This document shows positions 1 through 12,370 of a DNA stretch of 59,460 nt, one piece after another. A program made the position numbers and the translations under genes. Position 1 is the stretch's first letter. Every line of letters begins with the position of its first letter. Origin of the DNA: Corynebacterium sp. p3-SID1145 (GTDB lineage: Bacteria; Actinomycetota; Actinomycetes; Mycobacteriales; Mycobacteriaceae); NCBI GenBank assembly GCA_025144245.1, contig JALXXC010000014.1:1-59460 (forward strand), in the 5' to 3' direction. The notes beneath the pieces are model-generated. The model was not told where the DNA came from, did not search any database, and was given only the letters and a program-made list of their open reading frames with translations.

Positions 1-356
1 GCACCCCATCAATGGTTCAGGCATCATCCGACCAGCACACACCAAAAAAGCGCATCAGCCACACAAACCAACCAAACAAAAATCATTGGCACACTATCGA
101 GTTCTCACACAACACACGCACACTCGGCTTCAGAACCTTCGTCCTTCTGCCGTAGAGGCTTGTTTGATATTACTCTGCGCTGACATCTGATGTCAACTCC
201 GTTGCAATATCGATTTTTTCTCGCCGCCACCTTCTGTTCAGAACCGTTAACCGGCTCTTAACGTCTCGCGGCGACGAATCAAAACATTAACCCTAAGTGG
301 TTGCAGAACGCAAATGCGCCTTTCTACCTGCGCAAATATCGACATAGCAGAAACGT
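1..356. other. Non-coding left edge
   Basis: I see no convincing gene in this AT-rich stretch beyond the 3' end of the lipoprotein gene. It contains a perfect dyad, TGACATC-T-GATGTCA, at 181-195, and an arm pair CGTTAA/TTAACG near 245-263. It may be the promoter region of a gene lying left of the window, with the dyad as a possible operator. Confidence 0.4.
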
Positions 357-1274
357 TCAACTCATGTAGTCCCATTGATCCGCTAATTCGTTGAACATGC
401 GCGTGTACGTGACAATCGAGGCTGTGTCCTGCGCATTCAAGGGCGCAACATAGACGCGCCCCTTCTCCACCGGTTTGAGCCCTTTGAGCTCTTCGTTCTG
501 CGCGATCAGACGCATGGGCGGCGCATACCCCTCAGCAGCGAGGTCCGGACGAGCGTCGGTGGCGAAGAGGAAGGTCGGCTCCGCTTTGACCAGCGCGGGA
601 ATATCGGCGGCGTCCCCAGGCTTCAACGCCGGAGTGAGCTCGAGCATCGCGAAAACTGGCTTCCACAGCGCATCGCCGTCGGCTTCCTGCACGTGAAGCG
701 TTCCTTGGTCCGCTGTGAGAGCAGCGAAGGTCCACTTCTCCGAGCGTGCCTCGATCGCTCGACCGCGGGCTTCTGAGAACTCCTCGTCGAGCTTCGCAGC
801 TTCCTCCTCGCAACCGAAGACCTTGCCTAGCACCTGGGCTTGGCGCACCATCTCCCAGTCCAGCGGAATGCCGTCGCGCGGGGTGAGGTCGACGACGGGG
901 GCGTCCGTAGTCTCCTTGGCTGCGGCGGCGCTGTCCGCGTCGCCGGCGATAATCAAATCAGCTTTGCCGTCAGTCCCCTCCTGCACATCAACACCGAGGG
1001 CTTTTAGGAGTTCCCGGGATCGAGCGTCGTGAGCGATGACTTTCTCCGGTGCCTTCGGCACCGTCTTCGCCCCGTCGTTGTCCTCAATCTCGACGGTTTC
1101 CTCCTGCGCGGGCGTGTCGGCCACGGTCTGCGTGGTGTCTGTGCCGGCGCCACTCGCCGGCGCAGCATCATCGTCAGGGGCGCAGGCCGTAAGGCTCGGG
1201 AGCAGCGCTGCCGCCAGCAGCAACGCGGTGCGGGACGTGTGCTTGGCAGCCCGCCTGCCAGTTTGACTCTTCAT
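357..1274 (-). CDS. Siderophore-binding ABC transporter lipoprotein (periplasmic-binding fold)
   Basis: A 305-residue lipoprotein, probably the substrate-binding component of an iron-siderophore or related ABC importer, anchored on the outer face of the membrane. The start at 1274 gives a classical lipoprotein signal: a basic N-terminus, a hydrophobic Leu/Ala stretch and lipobox LTAC with Cys31. An upstream in-frame ATG would run into the tmRNA, so it was not chosen. An acidic Ala/Thr/Asp linker follows, then a domain that resembles the Fe3+-siderophore binding-protein family (motifs such as VIAHDARSRELLKALG and LKPVEKGRVYVAPL). No permease or ATPase gene is visible beside it. In corynebacteria siderophore-uptake genes commonly lie next to ssrA-smpB, which supports the call. 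Ligand unknown. Confidence 0.75.
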   Translation of the reverse strand: MKSQTGRRAAKHTSRTALLLAAALLPSLTACAPDDDAAPASGAGTDTTQTVADTPAQEETVEIEDNDGAKTVPKAPEKVIAHDARSRELLKALGVDVQEGTDGKADLIIAGDADSAAAAKETTDAPVVDLTPRDGIPLDWEMVRQAQVLGKVFGCEEEAAKLDEEFSEARGRAIEARSEKWTFAALTADQGTLHVQEADGDALWKPVFAMLELTPALKPGDAADIPALVKAEPTFLFATDARPDLAAEGYAPPMRLIAQNEELKGLKPVEKGRVYVAPLNAQDTASIVTYTRMFNELADQWDYMS

Positions 1275-1317
1275 ACGGGTGTGAATCCTAGTCGGATTCG
1301 CAGATGCAGAAACGACG

Positions 1318-1348
1318 AAACCGCTGGCCAAAATCTGACCAGCGGTTT
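1318..1348 (-). terminator. Terminator hairpin after tmRNA
   Basis: The arms AAACCGCTGG and CCAGCGGTTT form a perfect 10-bp stem with an 11-nt loop just downstream of the ssrA 3' end. The U-tract is weak (CGTCGTTTC). It lies between the tmRNA and the lipoprotein start, so it probably separates the two transcripts. Confidence 0.65.
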
Positions 1349-1357
1349 CACCGTTTG

Positions 1358-1735
1358 TGGAGATGCCGGGAATTGAACCCGGGTCCTTCGCCACTGCACC
1401 AGGGCTTCTCCGTGCGCAGTCCGCACAGAATCTCTACTCGGCCCTCCGGATCAGGCGAACATGTCCGGATGACGGGCCCAGCCGGTGAAAGATGTCCCCT
1501 CCGCGCCTCACCGGCACGGCGAGAGGGCAAGCTCCCTAGTCGATGCCAGGATCCGGGTCGGGAGCGAGCCCGGCCTGACAGACACGCGGTCGCTACTTAG
1601 GCAGCGAGGGCGTAGTCACGCTGAGAGTTCTTCTCTGCGTTTATCAAGTGCTGCGACGCTTGACTCGGTGGTCTCCAGCCTGCACCGGCACGCTTCCCCT
1701 GGTTTAGTCAGCGAAGTCGAAACCACATCATCCCC
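1358..1735 (-). ncRNA. ssrA: tmRNA (ssrA)
   Basis: Transfer-messenger RNA that rescues stalled ribosomes together with SmpB (encoded about 0.7 kb upstream on the same strand). The 5' end starts GGGGATG and pairs with the 3' CATCTCC of the tRNA-like domain; the T-arm GGTTCAATTCCCGG is visible near 1362-1382. The tag reading frame at 1597-1638 encodes AEKNSQRDYALAA followed by TAA, beginning on a GCA resume codon, which is a typical corynebacterial tag ending in the ALAA degron. CCA is not encoded after the discriminator A (the DNA reads CAA), so the tail must be added after transcription. Ends were set from the acceptor pairing. Confidence 0.95.
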
Positions 1736-1807
1736 TTCGCTTCCTGCGGCGGGAACATGCGTTGTAACCGCAGGAGAATTAACTCTAGCGCCGATCAACA
1801 ACGCCCG

Positions 1808-2455
1808 TCAAGCAGGTGCGACGCGCAGGAATTCAACGACCGTGTCAGGATCCACATCCACGGCGAGACGGACGACACGCGCGACATTGACTGGATCCAT
1901 CTTCGGGCGATCGCCGTGCTTCGGATCGGCGAGCATGTCCGTGTCGGTGCGTCCCGGGTGGATCGACGTGACCCTGACCTGTCCCTTCTCTTCCAGGCGC
2001 AGGGCGTCAGTGAATCCGCGTAACGCGAATTTGGAGGCACAGTACGCGGTGTTCTCCTCAACACCGTGGAAGCCGGCGCCGGAGTTGATGGTGATGACGA
2101 GCCCACGGGAGCGTCGTAAAGCAGGCAGAAGCTCGCGCGTGAGCGTGACTGGCGCGAGCACGTTCACGTCCATGGTCTCGCGCCACTGCTCGGCGTCAAG
2201 CTCGTCGAACGGCGCTTTGTGCAGCACACCCGCGGCGTGGACGACGACGTCGACATTCTCGACCTTGCGCGCGGCCTCGGCGATCGCGCGCTCGTCGCGC
2301 AGATCGACCTCGAACGGCTCAGCGCTGGGCAGCTTATCGACGACTGTGCTCGCGTCCTTCGACGCTCCCACCAGGATGTGATGGTCTTTGCCCAGCTCCT
2401 CGGCGATAGCGCGGCCGATACCGCGGGAAGCACCAGTGATGAGGGCGGTTTTCAT
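1808..2455 (-). CDS. Short-chain dehydrogenase/reductase
   Basis: A 215-residue classical-type SDR. The cofactor motif TGASRGIG is at residues 7-14, the HAAG structural motif near 83-86, and the catalytic triad is Ser125, Tyr138 and Lys142 (YxxxK intact). The substrate is unknown. At 215 residues it is somewhat shorter than the usual 250, with a short C-terminal substrate lobe. It overlaps the smpB stop by the ATGA arrangement at 2452-2455, so it is translationally coupled to smpB and sits between smpB and ssrA. The coupling probably reflects operon position more than a role in ribosome rescue. Confidence 0.85.
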   Translation of the reverse strand: MKTALITGASRGIGRAIAEELGKDHHILVGASKDASTVVDKLPSAEPFEVDLRDERAIAEAARKVENVDVVVHAAGVLHKAPFDELDAEQWRETMDVNVLAPVTLTRELLPALRRSRGLVITINSGAGFHGVEENTAYCASKFALRGFTDALRLEEKGQVRVTSIHPGRTDTDMLADPKHGDRPKMDPVNVARVVRLAVDVDPDTVVEFLRVAPA

Positions 2456-2940
2456 GCTTTGATCCCCTTGAATTTACGGCCGAGTTCGCGCGCGATTTCG
2501 CGGTCCTCGGTGCGTTTCTTGATGTCCTGGCGGCGATCATAGTCCTGCTTACCCTGAGCGAGACCAAGCTCGACCTTGACCAGGCCGTCTTTGAGGTAGA
2601 GCTTCAGCGGGATGAGAGTCCGGTTGCCGTCGCGGACTTTGCCTTCAAGCGTGTCGATCTCGCGGCGGTGCAGCAGGAGCTTGCGGGTGCGCCGCGGCGA
2701 GTGGTTCGTCCACGACCCCATCGAGTATCCGGGGATGTGGAGGTTGCGGAGCCAAACCTCGCCGTCGTCGATAGTCGCGTACGCCTCGACGAGCGATGCC
2801 TTTCCGTCACGCAGGGACTTGATTTCGGTTCCCTGCAGAACGACGCCGGCCTCGTATGTGTCCAGGATGGTGTAGTCGTGGCGAGCCTTGCGGTTGGACG
2901 CGATGACACCCGGCCCGTCCTTCTTCTTTTTCTTCGCCAT
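2452..2940 (-). CDS. smpB: SsrA-binding protein SmpB
   Basis: A 162-residue partner of tmRNA that positions it in the ribosomal A site. The start at 2940 gives the family N-terminus MAKKKKK; the longer upstream reading frame is an artefact running into ftsX. Characteristic blocks are visible: ASNRKARHDYTILDTYEAG, LQGTEIKSLRDGKASL, the NLHIPGYSMGS segment, and the basic C-terminal tail (DRREDIKKRT-like) that becomes helical in the decoding centre. It lies 11 nt after ftsX and upstream of the SDR and ssrA, so protein and RNA of the rescue system are encoded together. Confidence 0.96.
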   Translation of the reverse strand: MAKKKKKDGPGVIASNRKARHDYTILDTYEAGVVLQGTEIKSLRDGKASLVEAYATIDDGEVWLRNLHIPGYSMGSWTNHSPRRTRKLLLHRREIDTLEGKVRDGNRTLIPLKLYLKDGLVKVELGLAQGKQDYDRRQDIKKRTEDREIARELGRKFKGIKA

Positions 2941-2951
2941 GACTTGACCTC

Positions 2952-3854
2952 CTATTTCCGCACGTAAGAGCGCAACGCTACCTGAGCGACCAGGCCCGAT
3001 GCAACAAGCGCGACCAAGCCGACGAGCGGCATCACGGTCCATACTGCGCTGTCCGGGAGTTTGGCGATCAGCAGGTTCTCGTACACGCCGGACAGCATCG
3101 GGTCGACGATCTGCGACTTGATCGCCCACACACCGAGGGTGGAGATCACTGCGCCGATGAACACGGAGACCAACGCCTCGAGGATGAACGGCGCCTGTGT
3201 GAACCAGCGGGTCGCGCCCACCATGCGCATAATGCCGATTTCCTCACGGCGGCTGTACGCGGCGAGCTGCACCATGTTCGCGATGAGGAACGCCGCGGCG
3301 AGCGCCTGCGCTGCGGCGATAATGAATGTCGCGTTGCGGAAGGAGTCGAGCGAATCCGCCACTCCGCGCACATCGCTGGCTTGGTCGGCGACATAGGACA
3401 CCTGCGGCATGTCGCGCACCGCGTCGATGGGCTCGGTATTCGTCGGGTCCTCAAGTCGGACGTGCAGCGCCGCCGGCATCGAGTCCTTCGATGTCTCCTT
3501 CACCAGCGCAGGATCGGATTCCTGGAACAGCTCCACGAAACGCTCGTAGGACTGTTCGCGGTTGCGGAAGGTCACGGATTCCACACGGTCGTCCGCCTGC
3601 AGCTTGTTGCGCACTTCTGCGCAGCTTTCCGACGAACAGTCCTTGTCCTCCGCCGACACCTTCTCATCCAGCTCCACCATCACTTCAACGCGGTCCAGGT
3701 ACAGGTCCTTTGTCTCACTGGTGACCTTGGACATGAGAATGCCCGCACCCACCAGCGCCAGGGACAGCGCCGTGGTGATAATCAGCGCGATCGTCATGGT
3801 GAGGTTGCGACCGAGCCCGCGGAAACCTTCGCGGAAAATGAAATTCCAGTTCAT
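2952..3854 (-). CDS. ftsX: Cell-division ABC transporter permease FtsX
   Basis: A 300-residue membrane partner of FtsE that couples ATP hydrolysis to activation of peptidoglycan hydrolases at the septum. It has an N-terminal membrane segment (about residues 20-42), a large extracytoplasmic domain with a CSSESC cysteine pair, and three C-terminal membrane segments including the YSRREEIGIMRMVGATRWF loop, a typical FtsX signature that contacts FtsE. The gene begins 3 nt after the ftsE stop, so the two are one operon. Confidence 0.96.
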   Translation of the reverse strand: MNWNFIFREGFRGLGRNLTMTIALIITTALSLALVGAGILMSKVTSETKDLYLDRVEVMVELDEKVSAEDKDCSSESCAEVRNKLQADDRVESVTFRNREQSYERFVELFQESDPALVKETSKDSMPAALHVRLEDPTNTEPIDAVRDMPQVSYVADQASDVRGVADSLDSFRNATFIIAAAQALAAAFLIANMVQLAAYSRREEIGIMRMVGATRWFTQAPFILEALVSVFIGAVISTLGVWAIKSQIVDPMLSGVYENLLIAKLPDSAVWTVMPLVGLVALVASGLVAQVALRSYVRK

Positions 3855-3857
3855 GTT

Positions 3858-4550
<693 letters not shown>

Positions 4551-4636
4551 ACGCGCCACTCTAGTGACAGAAGCGGAGTGCATGGAAATCCCGCTCCCGA
4601 AAACCCCAGGTGGCTCAGGTGGCGTTCAGCAACCTA

Positions 4637-7708
<3,072 letters not shown>

Positions 7709-7709
<1 letters not shown>

Positions 7710-8527
7710 TGGCGGCTGTGTCTACCGCAGCTTTCATTGATTTCCACCGAGAAGATACCGATTCCGAGCTCGCCCGCGCCCTCGTCGAAACTGCCGGGGG
7801 CCTGGCGCTGAGCATGCGCGACGAGGGCCTCGACACAGGCCAGAAGACGTCTGTGTCCGATGTGGTCACCAACGCCGACATGGCCGCCGAGGAATTCGTC
7901 GCCGGCGTGCTGGAGGCGCTCCGCCCCGAGGACGGCATCGTGGGCGAAGAGGGAGCGGCGAAGGCGTCGCAAAGCGGGCGCACGTGGGTGATCGACCCGG
8001 TGGACGGCACCTACAACTTCGCCTCGGGCTCCGACTACTTTTGCTCGGCGCTCGCGCTCGTCGACGGCGATGTCAGCAACCCTGCCCGCATTCTCACCAG
8101 CGCGATACACCGTCCCGCGCTGGCCACGACGTGGATCGCCGACAACGGCACAGCGACACGGAACGGCCGCGAGCTTGAACAGCTTGCCGACGCTCCGCTG
8201 CCCCACCTCGCACTCGCCACCTACCTCCACCCCACCTCGATGACGAACGAAGCCATCCGCGGGGCGTGGCTGAGCGTCGCGAACCACGCCGCCACTGTGC
8301 GCATGTTCGGCGCCGGTTCCATCGACCTGGCCACCGTCGCCTCCGGCGGCATCGGCGGCTGGCTGCAGCACTCCGTGGCGGACTGGGACTGGCTGCCCGG
8401 AAAAGCGCTGGTGGAAGCTGCAGGCGGGAAGGCCGTCAAGGCCGACGCCGGCGGAGTCACCTGGTGTGTAGCGGGAAACCGCCAGCTCGTCGACGATGTG
8501 CTGGCTAAGCTTGAGCAGCATGGCTAA
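7709..8527 (+). CDS. Inositol monophosphatase family phosphatase
   Basis: A 272-residue Mg-dependent phosphatase of the IMPase superfamily. The metal-binding motifs are visible: [14 protein letters not shown] and, near the C-terminus, [16 protein letters not shown]. The substrate cannot be read from sequence. It is sandwiched by overlaps between thiC (TAATG) and hisN (8-nt overlap). An orthologue beside hisN is usual in corynebacteria, so it could act in inositol or histidine metabolism. Its link to riboswitch-controlled thiC here also makes a thiamine-phosphate phosphatase possible, which is only inference. Confidence 0.85.
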
Positions 8528-9302
8528 CTACTCTGACGACCTCGCCCTGGCCCTCGAGCTCGCGGACCTCGCTGACACGGTCACCTTGGAACGCTTCGAG
8601 TCCGCCGACCTGAAAGTCGATACCAAGCCCGACATGACCCCTGTCTCCGACGCCGACATCGCGGTGGAGAGCGCTCTGCGCGACAAGCTGGGCACCACCC
8701 GCCCCGCAGATAGCGTGCTTGGGGAGGAATTCGGCGGCGATGTGCAGTTCTCTGGCCGCCAGTGGGTCATCGACCCGATCGACGGAACGAAGAATTTCGT
8801 CCGCGGCGTGCCTGTGTGGGCCACGCTGATCTCCCTGCTCGAGGACGGCAAACCCGTCGTCGGCGTGGTCAGTGCCCCAGCCCTCACCCGCCGCTGGTAC
8901 GCGAGCGAGGGCACCGGCGCGTGGCGCACATTCGCCGACGGTGGCGTCACCCGGTTGGGGGTCTCGGGTGTGAAGGGGCTGGGAGATGCGTCGATTAGCA
9001 TCTCGTCCTTGAGCGGCTGGCGCGACCGCGGCTTGCGGGACCAGCTGATCGCGCTCACCGACGACGTGTGGCGTCTCCGCGGCTACGGCGATTTCTTCTC
9101 CTACTGCCTCGTCGCTGAGGGCGCCGTGGATATCGCCGCCGAGCCCGAAGTTTCCCTGTGGGACTTGGCCGCCCTGTCCGTCCTCGTAACTGAGGCCGGC
9201 GGCCGCTTCACCTCGCTGGCTGGCGAGGACGGCCCCCACGGCGGCGATGCCATAGCCACCAACGGCCTGCTGCACGACGAGGTGCTCAGCCGGTTGGCCT
9301 AG
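8520..9302 (+). CDS. hisN: Histidinol-phosphatase HisN (IMPase type)
   Basis: A 260-residue IMPase-superfamily enzyme closely resembling the actinobacterial histidinol-phosphatase, which dephosphorylates histidinol phosphate in histidine synthesis. Motifs: [26 protein letters not shown] and the C-terminal [17 protein letters not shown]. The ATG at 8520 lies inside the end of the preceding gene; a longer frame from 8496 lacks family similarity at its start. Its stop overlaps that of the convergent protease gene by two bases. Confidence 0.88.
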   Translation: MANYSDDLALALELADLADTVTLERFESADLKVDTKPDMTPVSDADIAVESALRDKLGTTRPADSVLGEEFGGDVQFSGRQWVIDPIDGTKNFVRGVPVWATLISLLEDGKPVVGVVSAPALTRRWYASEGTGAWRTFADGGVTRLGVSGVKGLGDASISISSLSGWRDRGLRDQLIALTDDVWRLRGYGDFFSYCLVAEGAVDIAAEPEVSLWDLAALSVLVTEAGGRFTSLAGEDGPHGGDAIATNGLLHDEVLSRLA

Positions 9303-10135
9303 CCCGCGAGGCGGAAGCCGTTGCCCACTCCAGGCGCAGTGTTGAGGTCCGCGATGATCGCATCGATATTCGTCGACACAGTCGGCGCATGAACCGGCCC
9401 CTGGAGCGGGCTAACGCACTGCAGGTTGGCGAAACGCGGGATGGAGCTTCCGTTGACCAGCCCCACCAGGCGGGTGCCGGAGTAGAGCGGCGCGCCCGAA
9501 TCCCCCGCCATCGCGCACACCTGCGACTGCTGGCGCGCGCCGTCCGCGATCCAGTTGACCCCGCAGGTCACGCCCGAGGCGTAGCCGTTCTTGCACAGCG
9601 TGTCGCCGGTGCGCGTCGCGCCGCCCGTGGAGCGGATCGTCGTCCCGTTGTAGCTGGCCGTCAGGTCCGCACGCGGGCCGAGCTCGATCACCGCGTAGTC
9701 GAGGGCACCGTTCTTGCGCGCGATCCGGCCGGTCGGGCCCGCCGCGAAGGAATCCGCCGACACCACCTGATCACCGATGTTGCCGCAGTGCCCCGCTGTG
9801 AGCGCCACGCGTCGTCCCGCGCTGTCCGTGCCCACTGCCGCGACCGTGCACATGCCGTACATGCCCACGTAGATCGGGGCACCAGCGCCGTACAGCGCCC
9901 GCCCCCGCGACGCCGCATTCTTCGCGCCCGGATTCGCACGCTGCGCGTCGAAGAACGAGCCCGGCACTCGGTGCAGGACGCTGCCCGCGAAAGGCTTGCC
10001 CGCCAACACCTTCGACGCTGGGTCGTTGCGCCACTGGTAGTTCGGATCGGTCTGCGCGTTAGCCTGCGGCGCGATCGTCACCGTCAGCGCGGCTAGAGCG
10101 CTCAACGCCGCGGCGGCCAAGGCCCGGAGCTTCAT
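9299..10135 (-). CDS. Secreted trypsin-like (S1) serine protease
   Basis: A 278-residue secreted protein with a Sec signal (hydrophobic Ala/Leu core, cleavage after ANA), a pro-like region, then an S1 peptidase domain. The triad is visible as TAGHC (His), LDYAVI (Asp) and AGDSGAP (Ser). Cysteines around [21 protein letters not shown] and the C-terminal part probably form disulfides. I chose the second ATG (10135), spaced 9 nt from AAGGG; an ATG nine bases upstream sits directly on that sequence. Substrate unknown. Convergent with hisN. Confidence 0.88.
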   Translation of the reverse strand: MKLRALAAAALSALAALTVTIAPQANAQTDPNYQWRNDPASKVLAGKPFAGSVLHRVPGSFFDAQRANPGAKNAASRGRALYGAGAPIYVGMYGMCTVAAVGTDSAGRRVALTAGHCGNIGDQVVSADSFAAGPTGRIARKNGALDYAVIELGPRADLTASYNGTTIRSTGGATRTGDTLCKNGYASGVTCGVNWIADGARQQSQVCAMAGDSGAPLYSGTRLVGLVNGSSIPRFANLQCVSPLQGPVHAPTVSTNIDAIIADLNTAPGVGNGFRLAG

Positions 10136-10209
10136 GGTGGGCATCCCTTCTCCCAGTGGACGTGAATAGACAAACCGTACACCACGAGCCCCTCTCTACA
10201 ATGGCGCAC

Positions 10210-10860
10210 ATGAGTGATCTGGACCTCCGCTGTTACTTCGTCACCGGCGCTGGCGCGCCCGACCACATTGTGGAGACCGCCCGCGCGGCTGCCCAAGGCG
10301 GCGCCGGAATCATCCAGGTGCGCAGCAAACCCATCAGCGCCCGCGACCTTCACGATCTCGCCTTGTCCGTGGTCACCGCCGTGCACGAGGTCAACCCGGA
10401 TGCGCGCGTGCTTATCGACGACCGCGTCGACGTCGCCCTCGCCCTTAAACCCCACGGCGTCGCCGGAGTCCACATCGGCCAAGACGACCTGAACCCGCGC
10501 ATCGCCCGTGAACTTCTCGGCCCCGATGCCGTCATCGGCTTGACCACAGGCACCCTCGAGCTTGTCCAGGCCGCCAACGATTACGCTGACGTCATCGACT
10601 ACATCGGTGCCGGTCCTTTCCGCGATACCCCGACAAAGGACTCCGGCCGCGCGCCCTTGGGGCTTGAGGGCTACCCCGCCCTGGTCGAGGCCTCCCGTGT
10701 CCCAGTCGTCGCCATTGGCGATGTGACCGCAGACGACGCCGAAGATCTCGCCCGCACCGGCGTCGACGGCGTGGCCATCGTCCGTGGCATCATGAACGCC
10801 GAGGATCCGCGCGACTACGTTGAGCGCGTCGTCGCCGCCGTCGACCGCGGCCGCCCCTAA
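10210..10860 (+). CDS. thiE: Thiamine-phosphate synthase ThiE
   Basis: A TIM-barrel enzyme, 216 residues, that joins HMP-pyrophosphate to thiazole phosphate to make thiamine phosphate. Family blocks visible: IIQVRSK, VLIDDRVDVAL, GVHIGQDDL, YIGAGPFRDTPTK and VVAIGDV. The start MSDLDLRCYFVTG was preferred over upstream in-frame ATGs because family similarity begins there; MAHM at 10201 is possible. No TPP riboswitch is visible in the short upstream gap. It is divergent from the protease gene and convergent with the HNH gene (stops overlap). Confidence 0.93.
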   Translation: MSDLDLRCYFVTGAGAPDHIVETARAAAQGGAGIIQVRSKPISARDLHDLALSVVTAVHEVNPDARVLIDDRVDVALALKPHGVAGVHIGQDDLNPRIARELLGPDAVIGLTTGTLELVQAANDYADVIDYIGAGPFRDTPTKDSGRAPLGLEGYPALVEASRVPVVAIGDVTADDAEDLARTGVDGVAIVRGIMNAEDPRDYVERVVAAVDRGRP

Positions 10861-12137
10861 CTCGCGAAGCTGTCGGCGCATCCACGTTTCTCCACCTCCG
10901 GCATCATGTAAAGGTCATTCCTGACTGGCAACGAGTGGTTGTATGACACGTAGCGGCTGCCATCCCCGAAGTCGAACACGATCTCGTCGCCGTGGCGGGT
11001 GACCTGGGCGTAGCCCTCAGTGACCAGCGAGTGGCACGCGGAGCACAGCGGGATGAGGTTCTCCATGTCCGTCAACCCGCCGTTGGCCCATTCCTCCATA
11101 TGATGGAATTCCATGAACCGCGTGTGCGTGCACCCCGGCATCGCGCACTGCCCACTCCACATGGCCAGTAGCGACCGAATCTGACCGTCCGTAGCCAAAC
11201 GCGTCGAGCGGCCTGCGTTGATGATCATTCCGCGGTCATCCACCGTGTCCAGGCGCACGAGCGCATTCGCCACGAGGTTCTCCAGCCCCTTCGACGCAGC
11301 ACCCGCATTATTGGGTAGATACGCCCGGCCATCCAGCGTTGCCATCACACTGACCTGCGCGCCCGGCGCGCGGAGCGTACTCCGCGGCTTCGACCTGACC
11401 ATGTTGACCATGCCCATCAGCGCGTGGACCATCGCACGCCCCGTCGGCAAGCCGAAGCCCGAGACGTCTTTCTTCGCCTGTACTTTCTCTTCCTCCTCTT
11501 CCTTCGACCGGACGAGTGCATCCAGTTTTTCCTGCTCAACGTATCCGTCTTCGCCGACGATGCCACTGAGCTCCTCCTTGCCAGCTGCGAAACTCAGATG
11601 CCCGATCTTCAAAGCAGCGCAGAAGCTCTCCCCATCCACAGGATTCACCCTGCCCCAGAATCTCAGGCACCCGTCTTCGTCCCTTTTCACCCGGAGATAG
11701 AAGTCTCTTTTGGCTCCTTCTGCGCTGTTCTTCCCGCGCCCAGCCAGCGCGCAGGCCAAGCCGTTGTGTCCCAGCTTCATAGCCTTTTCCACAACCTCGA
11801 CCTCATTTTCCGGGGTAAGGTATTTGAGAGCCAGCCGCAGCGCCGAGTAGCTCACGTTCCCCGCCGCGAACATCTCCGCCAGATACGGAAAATTCTGCAA
11901 CTGCCGCGCCACATGCACGTACTCGTGCGCCGACGATTCCGACAGTCCCAACCGGCGCATCAGCCAGGTCGCAGTGCTCGAGGACCCGCATTTCTCCGCG
12001 AGAGCCCGGCGGTCGAATTCCCCGATCATCTCTAACAACCCGGACTTCGAACGCATCATCGACCGGTAGGCGTAAACAATATCCTCCGCCAGCTCCCCGT
12101 GCCCGAGTTCAGTTTCGTCTCGCATTTCCAGCATCAT
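10857..12137 (-). CDS. DUF222/HNH endonuclease (13E12 repeat family)
   Basis: A roughly 426-residue protein with an N-terminal DUF222 region (about residues 20-300) and a C-terminal HNH nuclease module: CAMPGCTHTRFMEFHH, then NLIPLCSACHSLV, which provides the zinc-binding cysteine pairs and catalytic His. This family is abundant and multicopy in actinobacteria; cellular role uncertain. Several nearby ATGs exist (12137, 12134, 12125), so the start is uncertain. The promoter region holds a LexA-like box and a duplicated palindrome, consistent with DNA-damage control as reported for mycobacterial 13E12 genes. Confidence 0.85.
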   Translation of the reverse strand: MMLEMRDETELGHGELAEDIVYAYRSMMRSKSGLLEMIGEFDRRALAEKCGSSSTATWLMRRLGLSESSAHEYVHVARQLQNFPYLAEMFAAGNVSYSALRLALKYLTPENEVEVVEKAMKLGHNGLACALAGRGKNSAEGAKRDFYLRVKRDEDGCLRFWGRVNPVDGESFCAALKIGHLSFAAGKEELSGIVGEDGYVEQEKLDALVRSKEEEEEKVQAKKDVSGFGLPTGRAMVHALMGMVNMVRSKPRSTLRAPGAQVSVMATLDGRAYLPNNAGAASKGLENLVANALVRLDTVDDRGMIINAGRSTRLATDGQIRSLLAMWSGQCAMPGCTHTRFMEFHHMEEWANGGLTDMENLIPLCSACHSLVTEGYAQVTRHGDEIVFDFGDGSRYVSYNHSLPVRNDLYMMPEVEKRGCADSFAS

Positions 12138-12195
12138 CCCCCATTGCCGTTGTCTGATTCTTTTGAACGAACCATACACAACGCCCCGGACACAC

Positions 12196-12211
12196 TAGAA
12201 CATGTTTTCGA
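12196..12211 (-). promoter_or_regulatory. Putative LexA (SOS) box upstream of HNH gene
   Basis: Read on the minus strand the site is TCGAAAACATGTTCTA, one base off the corynebacterial SOS consensus TCGAA(A/C)A-NN-TGTTCGA as I remember it. It lies about 60 bp upstream of the HNH gene start, in its only plausible promoter region; a TATGGT -10-like hexamer follows. Confidence 0.6.
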
Positions 12212-12226
12212 CTTAGCATGTGGATA

Positions 12227-12347
12227 AACTCCGCACTGCGGAGTTCCTGGGGTTTTCCGGGGCGCCCATCGGCACCAGCCTCTCTAGCGCCTCCTAATGC
12301 CCCTAGCGCCCGAACCCCAAGCTCGCCCCGACTCCGCACTGCGGAGT
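12227..12347. repeat. Duplicated 17-19 bp palindrome in HNH promoter region
   Basis: ACTCCGCA-C-TGCGGAGT occurs at 12229-12245 (extended to 19 bp from 12227) and again at 12331-12347, each followed by TTCCTG(G/C)GG(T/A)TTT. Arms are perfect with a one-base centre, too tight for an RNA hairpin, so protein-binding operators or mobile palindromes fit better. They lie between mntH and the HNH gene. Confidence 0.6.
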
Positions 12348-12370
12348 TCCTGCGGATTTCTGAACCGCAC

